This document shows, one piece after another, positions 44,360-56,119 of a stretch of DNA of 64,000 bases (position 1 is its first letter; each line of letters opens with the position of its first letter). Source of the DNA: Enterobacter asburiae (GTDB lineage Bacteria; Pseudomonadota; Gammaproteobacteria; Enterobacterales; Enterobacteriaceae); contig NZ_VRKN01000011.1 in the NCBI RefSeq assembly GCF_008080435.1, forward strand, positions 1-64,000. Direction: 5' to 3'. Under the pieces are notes generated by a model, which was given only the letters and a program-made list of their open reading frames with translations, ran no database searches and was not told the DNA's origin. The translations under genes were made by a program, and so were the position numbers.

Positions 44360-44596
44360 AGTGAGTCCTTAAAAAAAGAGCAAAATAATAACCCGCTTAG
44401 TATGAAACTGTGATCGTCCATACACAATTTGAATTGCTCTTAAATGCCCGAAATTGCGCGTGTTAAGCACTTTTTGGTATTAGCTTTTTCACGGCGTTAT
44501 TCCATTGAGTAACTACTCATTCCAATTCGTAATTTCATTCGGTCTAAGCCGCCCCCTATAGTCCCTTTATTCCTCGTTGTTAGTGAGTTGTTGCTT
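44360..44596. promoter_or_regulatory. iap-cysG divergent control region
   Basis: A 237-base gap without a gene. It must carry the iap promoter and that of cysG-cysDNC, a likely CysB target. No CRISPR repeats are present. I could not assign precise boxes. Confidence 0.45.
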
Positions 44597-45955
44597 GTGG
44601 ACTATCTGCCCTTATTTGCCGCGATAAAAGAGAAGCCGGTGCTGGTTGTTGGCACGGGTGACATTGCCGATCGCAAAATCGCGTTTCTGCAGCGCGCAGG
44701 GGCGCAGGTGCGGGTAGTAGCAGAAGCGGATTTTGACGAATCACAAATCGACAGCGTCGTGCTGGTGATTGCGGCGACCGAAGATCGCGAACTGAACCGG
44801 CGGATTTCCGACGCCGCTCAGGCTCGTTACCGCCTGGTGAACGTGGTGGACGACCAGTCTTTATGCTCGTTTATCTTCCCGTCGATCGTTGACCGTTCGC
44901 CGCTGCTGGTGGCGATCTCCTCCGGCGGTACCGCACCGGTGCTGGCGCGCGTGCTGCGTGAAAAAATTGAAGCGCTGCTGCCAACCAGCCTTGGGCGCAT
45001 GGCGGAGAAAGCCAGCTACTGGCGCAACCATCTGAAAACGCGCCTGACCAGCGTGACGGAACGCCGTCGCTTCTGGGAACGCGTGTTTCGCGGCCGCTTT
45101 GCCAGCCTGATGCATGCCGGTAATGAGACGGCGGCGCAGAAAATCCTCGAGGACGAACTGGATAACCCCGGCAGCACGGGCGGGGAGATCATTCTGGTGG
45201 GGGCAGGGCCGGGCGATGCCGGGCTTCTGACGCTGCGTGGCCTGCAGGTGCTGCAGGATGCGGACGTGGTGTTCTACGACCATCTGGTCACCGACGGTGT
45301 GCGCGAGCTGATCCGTCGCGACGCGGAGCAAATCTGCGTCGGCAAACGGGCTGGCGAGCACTCGGTGCCGCAGCACGACACCAACCAGATGCTGATTGAC
45401 GCCGCCAAAGCGGGTAAAACCGTGGTTCGCCTGAAAGGGGGCGATCCGTTCATCTTTGGTCGCGGCGGTGAAGAGTTGCAGGCGGCAGCCGAAGCGGGCG
45501 TACCGTTCCAGGTGGTGCCCGGCATTACGGCGGCCTCTGCGGTAACGGCTTACGCCGGTATCCCGCTGACCCACCGCGATTACGCCCAGAGCGTCACCTT
45601 TGTGACCGGCCACTACAAGGCCGACAGCACGCCGTTCGACTGGTCGCATCTCGCCCAGAGCCGCCAGACGCTGGCGATTTACATGGGCACGATGAAGGCG
45701 GCGGACATCAGCGAACAGCTTATTCAGCACGGTCGCGAGGCGACGACGCCCGTTGCCGTCATTTCTCGCGGCACGCGCGTCGATCAGCACGTTGCGACGG
45801 GTACGCTGGAACATCTTGCAACCCTGGCGAAAGACGCCCCGATGCCCGCCCTGATCGTGGTGGGAGAAGTGGTGCAGCTGCACAGCACGCTCGCCTGGTT
45901 CCAACACACAACCGATACAGAAGGCTTTGGTTCTTCTGTCGTAAATTTGGCTTAA
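44597..45955 (+). CDS. cysG: Siroheme synthase CysG, second-copy type
   Basis: CysG has an N-terminal precorrin-2 dehydrogenase/ferrochelatase and a C-terminal uroporphyrinogen-III methyltransferase ([19 protein letters not shown] near 205, [16 protein letters not shown] near 280). The N-terminal loop reads [11 protein letters not shown], where most relatives have GGGxxA. About 17-20 residues after the first strands seem missing compared with E. coli CysG. The catalytic Asp (NVVDD, about 85) and the SSGGT loop (about 108) remain. The start is uncertain: TTG 44588, TTG 44591 or GTG 44597; GTG fits the MDYLP start of relatives (452 aa). It heads cysDNC. Confidence 0.92.
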   Translation: MDYLPLFAAIKEKPVLVVGTGDIADRKIAFLQRAGAQVRVVAEADFDESQIDSVVLVIAATEDRELNRRISDAAQARYRLVNVVDDQSLCSFIFPSIVDRSPLLVAISSGGTAPVLARVLREKIEALLPTSLGRMAEKASYWRNHLKTRLTSVTERRRFWERVFRGRFASLMHAGNETAAQKILEDELDNPGSTGGEIILVGAGPGDAGLLTLRGLQVLQDADVVFYDHLVTDGVRELIRRDAEQICVGKRAGEHSVPQHDTNQMLIDAAKAGKTVVRLKGGDPFIFGRGGEELQAAAEAGVPFQVVPGITAASAVTAYAGIPLTHRDYAQSVTFVTGHYKADSTPFDWSHLAQSRQTLAIYMGTMKAADISEQLIQHGREATTPVAVISRGTRVDQHVATGTLEHLATLAKDAPMPALIVVGEVVQLHSTLAWFQHTTDTEGFGSSVVNLA

Positions 45956-45964
45956 GGAACGGTT

Positions 45965-46873
45965 ATGGACCAAAAACGTCTTACACACCTGCGGCAGCTT
46001 GAAGCGGAGAGTATCCATATCATCCGCGAAGTGGCCGCCGAGTTTTCTAACCCGGTGATGATGTACTCCATCGGTAAAGATTCCAGCGTCATGCTGCATC
46101 TGGCGCGTAAAGCGTTTTATCCAGGTACGCTGCCGTTCCCGCTGCTGCACGTGGATACCGGCTGGAAATTCCGCGAAATGTACGAGTTCCGCGACCGTAC
46201 CGCGAAAGCCTACGGTTGCGAGCTGCTGGTGCATAAAAACCCGGAAGGGGTGGCGATGGGCATTAACCCGTTCGTGCACGGTAGCGCCAAACACACCGAT
46301 ATCATGAAAACCGAAGGGCTGAAGCAGGCGCTGAATAAATACGGTTTTGACGCGGCCTTCGGCGGCGCGCGCCGTGACGAAGAGAAATCCCGCGCCAAAG
46401 AGCGTATCTACTCCTTCCGCGACCGCTTCCACCGCTGGGACCCCAAAAACCAGCGCCCGGAGCTGTGGCACAACTACAACGGTCAGATCAACAAAGGCGA
46501 GAGCATTCGCGTCTTCCCGCTCTCCAACTGGACCGAGCTGGATATCTGGCAGTACATCTATCTGGAAAACATCGAGATCGTTCCGCTGTATCTGGCCGCC
46601 GAGCGCCCGGTGCTGGAGCGCGACGGCATGCTGATGATGATCGACGACGATCGCATCGACCTGCAGCCGGGCGAAGTGATCAAAAAACAGATGGTGCGTT
46701 TCCGTACTCTCGGCTGCTGGCCGCTGACCGGCGCGGTGGAATCCAGCGCGCAGACGCTGCCGGAGATCATCGAAGAGATGCTGGTGTCCACCACCAGTGA
46801 GCGACAGGGGCGCGTGATTGACCGCGACCAGGCAGGCTCGATGGAGCTGAAGAAACGTCAGGGTTATTTCTAA
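45965..46873 (+). CDS. cysD: Sulfate adenylyltransferase subunit 2
   Basis: CysD makes APS from sulfate and ATP, driven by GTP hydrolysis on CysN. The 302-aa protein is an N-type PP-loop ATPase with [18 protein letters not shown] near 36 and the conserved [21 protein letters not shown] near 136. Length equals E. coli. It lies nine bases after cysG and nine before cysN, so cysG-cysD-cysN-cysC form one operon. Confidence 0.98.
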   Translation: MDQKRLTHLRQLEAESIHIIREVAAEFSNPVMMYSIGKDSSVMLHLARKAFYPGTLPFPLLHVDTGWKFREMYEFRDRTAKAYGCELLVHKNPEGVAMGINPFVHGSAKHTDIMKTEGLKQALNKYGFDAAFGGARRDEEKSRAKERIYSFRDRFHRWDPKNQRPELWHNYNGQINKGESIRVFPLSNWTELDIWQYIYLENIEIVPLYLAAERPVLERDGMLMMIDDDRIDLQPGEVIKKQMVRFRTLGCWPLTGAVESSAQTLPEIIEEMLVSTTSERQGRVIDRDQAGSMELKKRQGYF

Positions 46874-46882
46874 GGAGCCGCC

Positions 46883-48307
46883 ATGAACACCACTATTGCT
46901 CAACAAATTGCCAACGAAGGCGGCGTGGAAGCGTATCTGCACGCGCAACAACACAAAAGCCTGCTGCGTTTTCTGACCTGCGGCAGCGTGGATGACGGGA
47001 AAAGTACCCTGATTGGCCGCCTGCTGCACGATACGCGCCAGATTTACGAAGATCAGCTCTCTTCTCTGCATAACGACAGTAAACGTCACGGCACCCAGGG
47101 TGAAAAACTCGACCTGGCCCTGCTGGTGGATGGCCTGCAGGCGGAGCGCGAGCAGGGCATCACCATCGACGTGGCCTACCGATACTTCTCTACCGAGAAG
47201 CGCAAATTTATTATTGCCGACACGCCAGGGCACGAGCAGTACACCCGTAACATGGCAACCGGCGCCTCCACCTGCGACCTGGCGATCCTGCTGATGGACG
47301 CGCGTAAAGGCGTGCTGGATCAAACCCGTCGCCACAGCTTTATCTCGACGCTGCTGGGGATCAAACACCTGGTGGTGGCGGTCAACAAGATGGATCTGGT
47401 GAACTTCAGCGAAGAGAAGTTCGAAGAGATCCGCCAGAGCTATCTGACCTTTGCCGAACAGCTTCCGGGCAACCTGGATATTCGTTTTGTGCCGCTTTCG
47501 GCGCTGGAAGGGGATAACGTCGCCTCCCAGAGCGCGAACATGCCGTGGTACAGCGGCCCGACGCTGCTGGAAGTGCTGGAAACCGTTGAAATTCAGCGCG
47601 TGGTCGACACCCAGCCGATGCGCTTCCCGGTGCAGTACGTGAACCGTCCAAACCTCGATTTCCGCGGTTTCTCGGGCACCCTCGCGTCAGGCTCCGTGAA
47701 GGTAGGTCAGCGCGTCAAGGTGCTGCCATCCGGCGTGGAATCCACCCTCGCCCGCATCGTCACCTTCGACGGTGACCTGCAGGAGGCGGGCGCCGGTGAA
47801 GCCGTAACGCTGGTGCTGAAAGACGAAATTGATATCAGCCGGGGCGACCTGCTGGTAGACGCGCAGGAAACGCTGGCGGCAGTGCAGGGTGCCTCCGTGG
47901 ATGTGGTGTGGATGGCGGAGCAACCCCTGACCGCTGGCCAGAGCTATGACATCAAAATTGCCGGCAAGAAAACCCGCGCCCGCGTGGACGGTATTCAGTT
48001 CCAGGTGGATATCAACAACCTGACCCAGCGTGACGTCACCGAGCTGCCGCTAAACGGCATTGGTCTGGTCGATCTGACCTTCGACGAACCGCTGGTGCTG
48101 GATCCGTATCAGCAGAACCCGGTCACGGGAGGGCTGATCTTTATCGACAGGCTGACCAACGTTACCGTCGGTGCCGGTATGGTACGCGAACCGATTAAAC
48201 AGGCTGCCGTGGCGTCTGAATTTAGTGCCTTCGAGCTGGAACTGAACGCGCTGGTGCGTAAACACTTCCCGCACTGGGGCGCACGCGATCTGCTGGGAGG
48301 CAAGTAA
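46883..48307 (+). CDS. cysN: Sulfate adenylyltransferase subunit 1 (GTPase)
   Basis: CysN is the EF-Tu-like GTPase that powers APS formation by CysD. The 474-aa protein (475 in E. coli) has the G1 loop GSVDDGKST at 34-42, [25 protein letters not shown] and NKMD, followed by two beta-barrel domains. Its stop overlaps the cysC start by one base. Confidence 0.98.
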   Translation: MNTTIAQQIANEGGVEAYLHAQQHKSLLRFLTCGSVDDGKSTLIGRLLHDTRQIYEDQLSSLHNDSKRHGTQGEKLDLALLVDGLQAEREQGITIDVAYRYFSTEKRKFIIADTPGHEQYTRNMATGASTCDLAILLMDARKGVLDQTRRHSFISTLLGIKHLVVAVNKMDLVNFSEEKFEEIRQSYLTFAEQLPGNLDIRFVPLSALEGDNVASQSANMPWYSGPTLLEVLETVEIQRVVDTQPMRFPVQYVNRPNLDFRGFSGTLASGSVKVGQRVKVLPSGVESTLARIVTFDGDLQEAGAGEAVTLVLKDEIDISRGDLLVDAQETLAAVQGASVDVVWMAEQPLTAGQSYDIKIAGKKTRARVDGIQFQVDINNLTQRDVTELPLNGIGLVDLTFDEPLVLDPYQQNPVTGGLIFIDRLTNVTVGAGMVREPIKQAAVASEFSAFELELNALVRKHFPHWGARDLLGGK

Positions 48308-48912
48308 TGGCTGCCCATGATGAGAACGTCGTCTGGCATGCTCATCCGGTCACCGTCGCCCAGCGCGAACGGCTCCACGGTCACCGTGGGGTTGTGCTGT
48401 GGTTTACCGGGCTGTCCGGCTCGGGTAAATCGACGGTGGCGGGCGCGCTGGAAGAGGCGTTGCATCAGCAGGGGGTAAGCACGTACCTGCTGGATGGCGA
48501 CAACGTGCGTCACGGCCTGTGCAGCGATTTAGGGTTTAGCGACGATGACCGCAAAGAGAACATCCGCCGGGTGGGTGAAGTCGCCAGCCTGATGGCTGAC
48601 GCCGGGCTGGTGGTGCTGACCGCATTTATCTCTCCGCACCGCGCCGAGCGCCAGATGGTGCGCGAACGCGTCGGTCAGGATCGCTTTATCGAGGTGTTTG
48701 TCGATACGCCGCTGGAGATTTGCGAAGCGCGCGACCCGAAAGGGCTGTACAAGAAAGCGCGTGCCGGAGAACTGCGCAACTTCACCGGAATTGACGCGGT
48801 ATACGAAGCGCCTGAATCGCCTGAGATTCACCTTGAAGGTGAACAATTGGTAACAAATTTAGTAAGCCAATTATTAGACCTGCTCAGACGGGACGATATT
48901 ATCAGATCCTGA
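48307..48912 (+). CDS. cysC: Adenylyl-sulfate kinase
   Basis: CysC phosphorylates APS to PAPS, the substrate of CysH. The 201-aa protein has the P-loop GLSGSGKST at 35-43, the [10 protein letters not shown] block near 62, and the phosphoserine position S109 in [14 protein letters not shown]. It is the last gene of cysG-DNC and is followed by a long hairpin without a T run. Confidence 0.98.
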   Translation: MAAHDENVVWHAHPVTVAQRERLHGHRGVVLWFTGLSGSGKSTVAGALEEALHQQGVSTYLLDGDNVRHGLCSDLGFSDDDRKENIRRVGEVASLMADAGLVVLTAFISPHRAERQMVRERVGQDRFIEVFVDTPLEICEARDPKGLYKKARAGELRNFTGIDAVYEAPESPEIHLEGEQLVTNLVSQLLDLLRRDDIIRS

Positions 48913-48918
48913 GACGGT

Positions 48919-48947
48919 ATCGTTCGGGAGCTGTCTTCCCGAACGAT
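48919..48947 (+). other. Hairpin after cysC
   Basis: A perfect 11-bp inverted repeat, ATCGTTCGGGA and TCCCGAACGAT, around a seven-base loop. There is no T run on the plus strand. It ends 23 bases before the ygbE start. It could stabilise the cysDNC message or slow transcription into ygbE. Confidence 0.6.
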
Positions 48948-48970
48948 GAGTCACGGTCACAGGATTAGCT

Positions 48971-49300
48971 ATGCGCAACAGTGAACATTACATCATCACC
49001 ACCACCGGGTCGGAGCCGCTCGCGACCGACGACGAAACGACCTGGTCATTTCCTGGGGCCATCATTGGCTTCGTCTCATGGTTGCTGGCGCTTGGCATTC
49101 CGTTTCTCCTCTACGGCGGCAACACGCTGTTCTTCTTTCTCTACACCTGGCCTTTCTTTCTGGCGTTGATGCCCGTGGCGGTTGTCGTCGGCATTGCGCT
49201 GCACTCGTTGCTCAATGGTAAGCTCCTGTACAGCACCGTGGTCACGATTGTGACGGTGGTTCTGATGTTTGGTCTGTTATTTTTGTGGCTCATGGGCTAA
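48971..49300 (+). CDS. ygbE: YgbE inner membrane protein (DUF3561)
   Basis: A 109-aa inner membrane protein of the DUF3561 family, function unknown. Three hydrophobic segments are visible: about 28-50, 52-73 and 85-107. The N-terminal 25 residues are polar. It sits between the cys genes and ftsB as in E. coli (107 aa there). It may be read from the cysG-DNC operon or on its own. Confidence 0.9.
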   Translation: MRNSEHYIITTTGSEPLATDDETTWSFPGAIIGFVSWLLALGIPFLLYGGNTLFFFLYTWPFFLALMPVAVVVGIALHSLLNGKLLYSTVVTIVTVVLMFGLLFLWLMG

Positions 49301-49466
49301 CTTCAGCCATAATTCAAACCGTAACCAACTGTGTAACGATATTGTGCAGGACGATTCTGCGGAAAAAATGTGGTACATTTGCCCGCGATGTTGCGGCATC
49401 TCTGTTACCCCGGCGTAGTGCTCTGGGGAAGTCTTGGGATGAGGATGCCGTTTTTCAGGGGGCAGG

Positions 49467-49778
49467 ATGGGTAAACTAACGCTGCTGTTGCTGGCTTTGC
49501 TAATCTGGCTGCAATATTCGCTGTGGTTCGGTAAGAACGGACTGCACGACTATAGCCGGGTAAGCGATGACGTCGCGGCTCAGCAGGCAACAAACGCCAA
49601 ACTTAAGGCGCGAAACGATCAACTCTTTGCTGAAATTGATGACCTCAATGGCGGGCAAGAGGCGATTGAGGAACGCGCACGCAATGAACTCAGTATGACT
49701 AAGCCGGGCGAAACCTTTTATCGTCTGGTTCCGGATGCGTCTAAACGCAATCAGGGCTCAGCACAAAACAATCGATAA
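49467..49778 (+). CDS. ftsB: Cell division protein FtsB
   Basis: FtsB is a bitopic divisome protein that forms the FtsQLB complex. The 103-aa protein has a transmembrane helix at about 4-21 and a periplasmic coiled coil (about 28-70; heptads through [18 protein letters not shown]). The conserved block [18 protein letters not shown] follows. ATG at 49467 has GCAGG upstream. ispD follows after 19 bases, starting a run of tightly spaced genes to pcm. Confidence 0.97.
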   Translation: MGKLTLLLLALLIWLQYSLWFGKNGLHDYSRVSDDVAAQQATNAKLKARNDQLFAEIDDLNGGQEAIEERARNELSMTKPGETFYRLVPDASKRNQGSAQNNR

Positions 49779-49797
49779 TCAGGCCCAGGATTACGAC

Positions 49798-50508
49798 ATG
49801 GCAGTAACTTTTTCGGACGTATGCGCCGTGGTGCCGGCCGCAGGTTTTGGCCGGCGCATGCAAACAGAATGTCCCAAGCAGTACCTCTCTATTGGCGATA
49901 AAACGATCCTCGAGCACGCTGTGGCAGCGCTGCTGGCGCACCCACGGGTGACGCGTGTGATCATCGCCATCAGCCCTGGCGATGCGCGCTTCGCGCAGCT
50001 GCCGCTGGCAAATCATCCACAGATTACCGTCGTTGACGGTGGCGCCGAGCGCGCCGATTCCGTGCTGGCGGGCATTCAGGCCGCCGGAAACGCGCCGTGG
50101 GTGCTGGTACATGACGCGGCGCGTCCGTGTCTGCATCAGGACGACCTTGCGCGCCTGCTGGCCCTGAGCGAAACAAGCAAGGTTGGCGGGATTCTGGCCG
50201 CGCCGGTGCGCGACACCATGAAGCGCGCCGAGCCGGGCAAACAGGCTATCGCTCACACCGTCGATCGCGTCGATTTATGGCACGCGCTAACGCCACAATT
50301 TTTCCCCCGCGAGTTACTCCACGACTGCTTAACGCGCGCGCTTAAAGAAGGTGCGACCATCACGGACGAAGCCTCTGCGCTGGAATATTGCGGTTTCCAC
50401 CCAACGCTTGTTGAAGGACGTGCTGATAATATTAAAGTGACGCGTCCGGAAGATTTACAGCTTGCGGAATTCTATCTTACCCGTTCGACCCATCAGGAGA
50501 AGGCATAA
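49798..50508 (+). CDS. ispD: MEP cytidylyltransferase IspD
   Basis: IspD couples 2-C-methylerythritol 4-phosphate and CTP to CDP-ME in isoprenoid synthesis. The 236-aa protein has the nucleotide loop [19 protein letters not shown] near 11-29, [11 protein letters not shown] near 103 and [11 protein letters not shown] near 212. A longer frame from 49735 overlaps ftsB and lacks a site. ATG 49798 gives the E. coli length and has CAGGA upstream. It overlaps ispF by one base. Confidence 0.97.
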   Translation: MAVTFSDVCAVVPAAGFGRRMQTECPKQYLSIGDKTILEHAVAALLAHPRVTRVIIAISPGDARFAQLPLANHPQITVVDGGAERADSVLAGIQAAGNAPWVLVHDAARPCLHQDDLARLLALSETSKVGGILAAPVRDTMKRAEPGKQAIAHTVDRVDLWHALTPQFFPRELLHDCLTRALKEGATITDEASALEYCGFHPTLVEGRADNIKVTRPEDLQLAEFYLTRSTHQEKA

Positions 50509-50987
50509 TGCGAATTGGACACGGTTTTGATGTACACGCCTTTGGCGGAGAAGGCCCAATTATCATTGGCGGCGTGCGCATTCCTTATGAAAAAGGACTG
50601 CTGGCGCATTCTGATGGCGACGTGGCTCTGCATGCGCTGACCGACGCGCTGTTGGGCGCTGCCGCGCTGGGTGATATCGGCAAGCTGTTCCCGGACACCG
50701 ACCCGGCATTTAAAGGGGCGGACAGCCGCGAACTGCTGCGCGAAGCGTGGCGTCGCATTCAGGCGAAAGGCTACACCCTCGGCAACGTCGACGTGACGAT
50801 TATTGCTCAGGCCCCGAAAATGCTGCCGCATATTCCGCAGATGCGCGTGTTTATTGCAGAAGATCTGGGCTGCCATATGGACGACGTGAACGTCAAAGCG
50901 ACGACGACCGAGAAGCTGGGCTTTACCGGGCGTGGCGAAGGGATTGCCTGTGAAGCCGTGGCGCTGCTGCTGAAGGCGAGCAAATGA
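50508..50987 (+). CDS. ispF: MEcPP synthase IspF
   Basis: IspF cyclises CDP-ME 2-phosphate to 2-C-methylerythritol 2,4-cyclodiphosphate. The 159-aa trimer subunit has the zinc ligands D8, H10 and H42 ([10 protein letters not shown] and [14 protein letters not shown]) and ends with the [20 protein letters not shown] block. It overlaps ispD by one base and truD by four. Confidence 0.98.
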   Translation: MRIGHGFDVHAFGGEGPIIIGGVRIPYEKGLLAHSDGDVALHALTDALLGAAALGDIGKLFPDTDPAFKGADSRELLREAWRRIQAKGYTLGNVDVTIIAQAPKMLPHIPQMRVFIAEDLGCHMDDVNVKATTTEKLGFTGRGEGIACEAVALLLKASK

Positions 50988-52013
50988 CAGACTTCGACAA
51001 CCTGACATACCTGCACGGTCAACCGCAGGGGAACGGGGTGCTGAAAGCCAGCCCGGAAGATTTCCTCGTGGTGGAGGATCTGGGCTTTGAGCCGGATGGC
51101 GAAGGCGAACATATCCTGGTACGTATTCTGAAAAATGGCTGCAATACCCGCTTTGTGGCCGACGCGCTGGCAAAATTCCTCAAAATTCACGCCCGCGAAG
51201 TGAGCTTTGCCGGGCAGAAAGATAAACACGCCGTCACTGAACAGTGGCTCTGCGCGCGCGTTCCTGGCAATACGATGCCTGATTTAAGTAAATTTGAGCT
51301 TGAAGGCTGTAAGGTACTGGAGTTCGCCCGCCACAAGCGCAAACTGCGTCTGGGGGCATTGAAGGGGAACGACTTTACGCTGGTACTGCGTGAAGTGTCC
51401 CACCGCGAAGACGTTGAAAAACGTCTGAACGCCATCAATGAACGCGGTGTACCGAACTACTTTGGCGCGCAGCGCTTTGGCATTGGCGGCAGCAACCTGC
51501 AGGGCGCGCTGCGCTGGGCGCAAAGCGATACACCGGTGCGTGACAGGAATAAACGCAGTTTTTGGTTGTCGGCGGCCCGCAGTGCGTTGTTTAATCAGAT
51601 TGTGAGCGAAAGGCTGAAAAAACCGGACGCGAATCAAGTTGTTGTTGGCGATGCGCTACAATTAGCGGGACGCGGAAGCTGGTTTGTGGCAACGGCCGAA
51701 GAAATGGCCGATGTGCAGTCGCGCGTGGACGCAAAAGCGCTGATGATTACCGCCGCGTTGCCCGGTACGGGCGACTGGGGAACACAGGGCGACGCGCTGG
51801 CCGCTGAGCAGTCAGCCGTAGCGGATGCGCCAGAATTGCAATCCTTACTGGTGCGGGAAAAAGTCGAAGCGGCACGCCGCGCGATGCTGCTCTATCCGCA
51901 GCAGTTAAGCTGGAACTGGTGGGATGACGTGACCGTCGAGTTACGCTTCTGGCTACCGGCAGGTAGCTTTGCCACCAGTGTTGTCAGGGAACTTATCAAC
52001 ACCTCGGGTGATT

Positions 52014-52033
<20 letters not shown>
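50984..52033 (+). CDS. truD: tRNA pseudouridine(13) synthase TruD
   Basis: TruD forms pseudouridine 13 in tRNA-Glu. The 349-aa protein has the catalytic Asp80 in [15 protein letters not shown], the [15 protein letters not shown] block near 122, and [16 protein letters not shown] near 160. It overlaps ispF by four bases at its start and surE by 20 bases at its end, so the whole run is translationally linked. Confidence 0.97.
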
Positions 52034-53395
<1,362 letters not shown>

Positions 53396-53511
53396 GACTC
53401 GGAATTATCCAGGGTTATTAAGGCAAATTCAGCGTATGGTGTGGCGCGAAAGATTCGTGCCATCACGGTAAATTTTAAGTCACTGGTAGTTAACACATTC
53501 CTGGGGGATAA

Positions 53512-54636
53512 ATGAGCGCGGGAAGCCCTAAATTCACCATCAGCCGTGTTGCGGCATTATCACTGGTTTCGCTCTGGCTGGCAGGCTGTACAAGTTCTAA
53601 CAACGCGCCTGCGCCCGTCAGTTCTGTCGGCGGAAACAGCGGTTCGGGTAACACGTCCAGCGGAATGTTGATCACACCTCCGCCTAAAATGGGTACCTCT
53701 ACGGCGAAACAAAATCCGCCTATTCAGCCGGTTCAACGTCCAATGACGCAGCCGACGCAGATTCAGCCAGTGGAACAGCCTGTTCAGACTCAAAATGGCC
53801 GCATAGTCTATAACCGTCAGTATGGGAACATTCCGAAAGGCAGCTATACCGGCGGCAGCACCTATACCGTGAAACGCGGCGATACGCTGTTCTACATTGC
53901 GTGGATCACCGGGAACGATTTCCGTGACCTCGCGCAGCGCAATAACGTCCAGGCCCCGTATGGCCTTGAAGTCGGGCAAACGCTCCAGGTGGGCAACGCG
54001 ACAGGCACGCCGCTGACGCCTGGCAACACCGTTTCAGCGGCCGATGTGACGGCTCAAAATAACAGCGTTAAGCCTGCACAAAAATCCACCACGGTGGTTG
54101 CTTCACAACCTGTAATTACGTATTCTGAGGATTCAGGTGATCAGACTGCTAACAAAATGTTGCCGAATAATAAAGGTACTGCGACTGTTGTCACAGCACC
54201 GGTGACGGCACCTGTGGTTAGCTCTACTGAACCGACTGCCAGCAGTATGACCTCCAGTTCGCCAATCTCTGCATGGCGCTGGCCAACTGACGGCAAGGTT
54301 ATCGAGAACTTCTCTTCTTCCGAAGGGGGAAATAAAGGGATCGATATCGCAGGGAGTAAAGGACAGGCTATCATCGCGACCGCAGACGGACGCGTTGTGT
54401 ATGCCGGTAACGCTCTGCGCGGTTACGGTAATCTTATTATCATCAAACATAACGATGATTACCTGAGTGCCTACGCCCATAACGACACAATGCTGGTCCG
54501 GGAACAACAAGAAGTTAAGGCGGGGCAAAAAATCGCTACCATGGGTAGCACCGGAACCAGTTCTACACGCTTGCATTTTGAAATTCGTTACAAGGGGAAA
54601 TCCGTAAACCCGCTGCAGTACTTGCCGCAGCGATAA
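53512..54636 (+). CDS. nlpD: Amidase activator lipoprotein NlpD
   Basis: NlpD is an outer-membrane lipoprotein that activates the amidase AmiC at the division site. The 374-aa protein has a lipoprotein signal ending LAGC (Cys26), a low-complexity Pro/Gln linker, a LysM domain ([14 protein letters not shown] to [10 protein letters not shown], about 118-162) and a C-terminal LytM domain from about 255. The LytM zinc ligands are not complete (NKGIDIAG in place of HxGxD), as expected for an activator that is not itself a hydrolase. In E. coli the main rpoS promoter lies inside this gene. Confidence 0.96.
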   Translation: MSAGSPKFTISRVAALSLVSLWLAGCTSSNNAPAPVSSVGGNSGSGNTSSGMLITPPPKMGTSTAKQNPPIQPVQRPMTQPTQIQPVEQPVQTQNGRIVYNRQYGNIPKGSYTGGSTYTVKRGDTLFYIAWITGNDFRDLAQRNNVQAPYGLEVGQTLQVGNATGTPLTPGNTVSAADVTAQNNSVKPAQKSTTVVASQPVITYSEDSGDQTANKMLPNNKGTATVVTAPVTAPVVSSTEPTASSMTSSSPISAWRWPTDGKVIENFSSSEGGNKGIDIAGSKGQAIIATADGRVVYAGNALRGYGNLIIIKHNDDYLSAYAHNDTMLVREQQEVKAGQKIATMGSTGTSSTRLHFEIRYKGKSVNPLQYLPQR

Positions 54637-54695
54637 TTTGACGGGGCATGCCAGCCAGGGTGTCTCGTTCAGGGATCACGGGTAGGAGCCACCTT
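54571..54695 (+). promoter_or_regulatory. rpoS 5' leader (sRNA-controlled)
   Basis: The last part of nlpD (54571-54613, TTGCATTTTGAAATTCG then TTACAAGGGGAAATCCG) is the arm of the E. coli rpoS leader that folds onto the ribosome binding region and is opened by DsrA, RprA and ArcZ. The segment before the ATG (GGGATCACGGGTAGGAGCC) is also kept. The stretch between (about 54632-54670) differs from K-12 as I remember it. Confidence 0.7.
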
Positions 54696-55688
54696 ATGAG
54701 TCAGAATACGCTGAAAGTTCATGATTTAAATGAAGACGCGGAATTTGATGAGAACGGAGTAGAGGCTTTTGACGAAAAAGCCTTAGTAGAAGAGGAACCC
54801 AGTGATAACGATTTGGCTGAAGAAGAGCTGTTATCGCAGGGTGCCACACAGCGTGTACTGGACGCGACTCAGCTTTACCTTGGGGAGATTGGTTACTCCC
54901 CACTGCTAACGGCCGAAGAAGAAGTCTATTTCGCACGTCGTGCTTTGCGTGGTGATGTGGCCTCGCGTCGTCGCATGATAGAAAGTAACCTGCGACTGGT
55001 CGTGAAAATTGCCCGCCGTTACGGCAATCGTGGTCTGGCTCTGCTGGATCTGATTGAAGAGGGCAATTTAGGTCTCATCCGCGCAGTTGAGAAGTTTGAC
55101 CCGGAACGTGGGTTCCGCTTCTCAACCTACGCGACCTGGTGGATTCGTCAGACTATCGAACGGGCTATTATGAACCAGACCCGTACGATCCGCCTGCCGA
55201 TTCACATCGTCAAAGAGTTGAACGTTTATCTGCGCACCGCGCGCGAGTTGTCCCATAAACTGGACCACGAGCCAAGCGCAGAAGAAATTGCCCAACAACT
55301 CGATAAACCGGTTGATGACGTGAGCCGTATGCTGCGTCTCAACGAGCGCATTACCTCTGTTGACACCCCGTTGGGTGGCGACTCCGAAAAAGCGCTGCTG
55401 GACATCCTGGCCGATGAAAAAGACAACGGTCCGGAAGACACCACGCAGGACGATGACATGAAGCAGAGCATCGTCAAATGGCTGTTCGAACTGAACGCCA
55501 AACAGCGTGAAGTGCTGGCACGTCGTTTCGGTTTACTGGGGTATGAAGCTGCGACACTGGAAGACGTCGGCCGCGAAATTGGCCTGACCCGTGAACGTGT
55601 TCGTCAGATTCAGGTTGAAGGTCTGCGCCGCCTGCGTGAAATCCTGCAGGGGCAAGGTCTGAATATCGAAGCGCTGTTCCGCGAATAA
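54696..55688 (+). CDS. rpoS: RNA polymerase sigma factor RpoS
   Basis: RpoS (sigma-38) directs general stress and stationary-phase transcription. The 330-aa protein has an acidic N-terminus, region 1.2 ([19 protein letters not shown]), region 2 ([27 protein letters not shown] near 100, and the -10 helix [17 protein letters not shown]), region 3, and region 4 with the helix-turn-helix [19 protein letters not shown] near 288. An ATG at 54648 would extend it; 54696 with TAGGAGCC is the known start. RssB/ClpXP control acts around K173, which lies in the conserved stretch. Confidence 0.98.
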   Translation: MSQNTLKVHDLNEDAEFDENGVEAFDEKALVEEEPSDNDLAEEELLSQGATQRVLDATQLYLGEIGYSPLLTAEEEVYFARRALRGDVASRRRMIESNLRLVVKIARRYGNRGLALLDLIEEGNLGLIRAVEKFDPERGFRFSTYATWWIRQTIERAIMNQTRTIRLPIHIVKELNVYLRTARELSHKLDHEPSAEEIAQQLDKPVDDVSRMLRLNERITSVDTPLGGDSEKALLDILADEKDNGPEDTTQDDDMKQSIVKWLFELNAKQREVLARRFGLLGYEAATLEDVGREIGLTRERVRQIQVEGLRRLREILQGQGLNIEALFRE

Positions 55689-55703
55689 GCAACCTTTCGT
55701 CAA

Positions 55704-55733
55704 AAAAAGGCCCGTCGTGAGACGGGCCTTTTT
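55704..55733. terminator. Terminator after rpoS
   Basis: A 13-bp stem AAAAAGGCCCGTC/GACGGGCCTTTTT around GTGA. The T run on the plus strand and A run on the left allow termination from both rpoS and the convergent NTF2-like gene. Confidence 0.94.
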
Positions 55734-55741
55734 CTTTTGTG

Positions 55742-56119
55742 CTACGGCTGCGCCGTTTCGTGCAGCAGACGCCACTCTATCCGATCGCCTTCCTGATTGA
55801 GCACCGCGGTTGACCAGCGCACGTTGACGGGCAGGTCTGGCCGGGTTTGCGTCTCACGATAGTGCAGCACCGCGCCACGATCCCAGCGCTGGATCGTGGA
55901 TAATTCGTCAATGACGATCTTCAGTCCGGGACGGCTTCCACGCTGTTTTTCCAGAAAGCTGACAAGGCCGTCATAGTCAACATGAACTCCCCCGGGCGGG
56001 ATCATCAGAAAATCTGGACTGAAGCGGGCGAGCAGGGCATCGAAATCGCCTTCACCTTTGCCTAACCAGTTTTCAAGCGCAATGTGGAGGTCGATAATGT
56101 CGTGTTCGAAAGGCGTCAT
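55742..56119 (-). CDS. NTF2-like/SnoaL-type (DUF4440) small protein
   Basis: A 125-aa protein with the look of the NTF2-like superfamily: an N-terminal helix pair (LHIALENWLGKGEGDFDALLARFSPDFLMI) followed by curved beta strands ending with WSTAVLNQEGDRIEWRLLHETAQ. No function can be given. Its start overlaps the stop of the MFS gene upstream (ATGA), so the two are transcribed and translated together. It is convergent with rpoS. Confidence 0.75.
   Translation of the reverse strand: MTPFEHDIIDLHIALENWLGKGEGDFDALLARFSPDFLMIPPGGVHVDYDGLVSFLEKQRGSRPGLKIVIDELSTIQRWDRGAVLHYRETQTRPDLPVNVRWSTAVLNQEGDRIEWRLLHETAQP

Noticed and set aside
44861..47368. 835-codon open frame on the minus strand
   Set aside because: It is antisense to cysG, cysD and cysN, which are certain genes. 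Long antisense frames arise from the codon bias of GC-rich genes. No domain pattern or ribosome binding site was seen.
53512..54636. NlpD as an active LytM peptidoglycan hydrolase
   Set aside because: The zinc-binding HxGxD position reads NKGIDIAG, so the site is incomplete, as expected for an activator.
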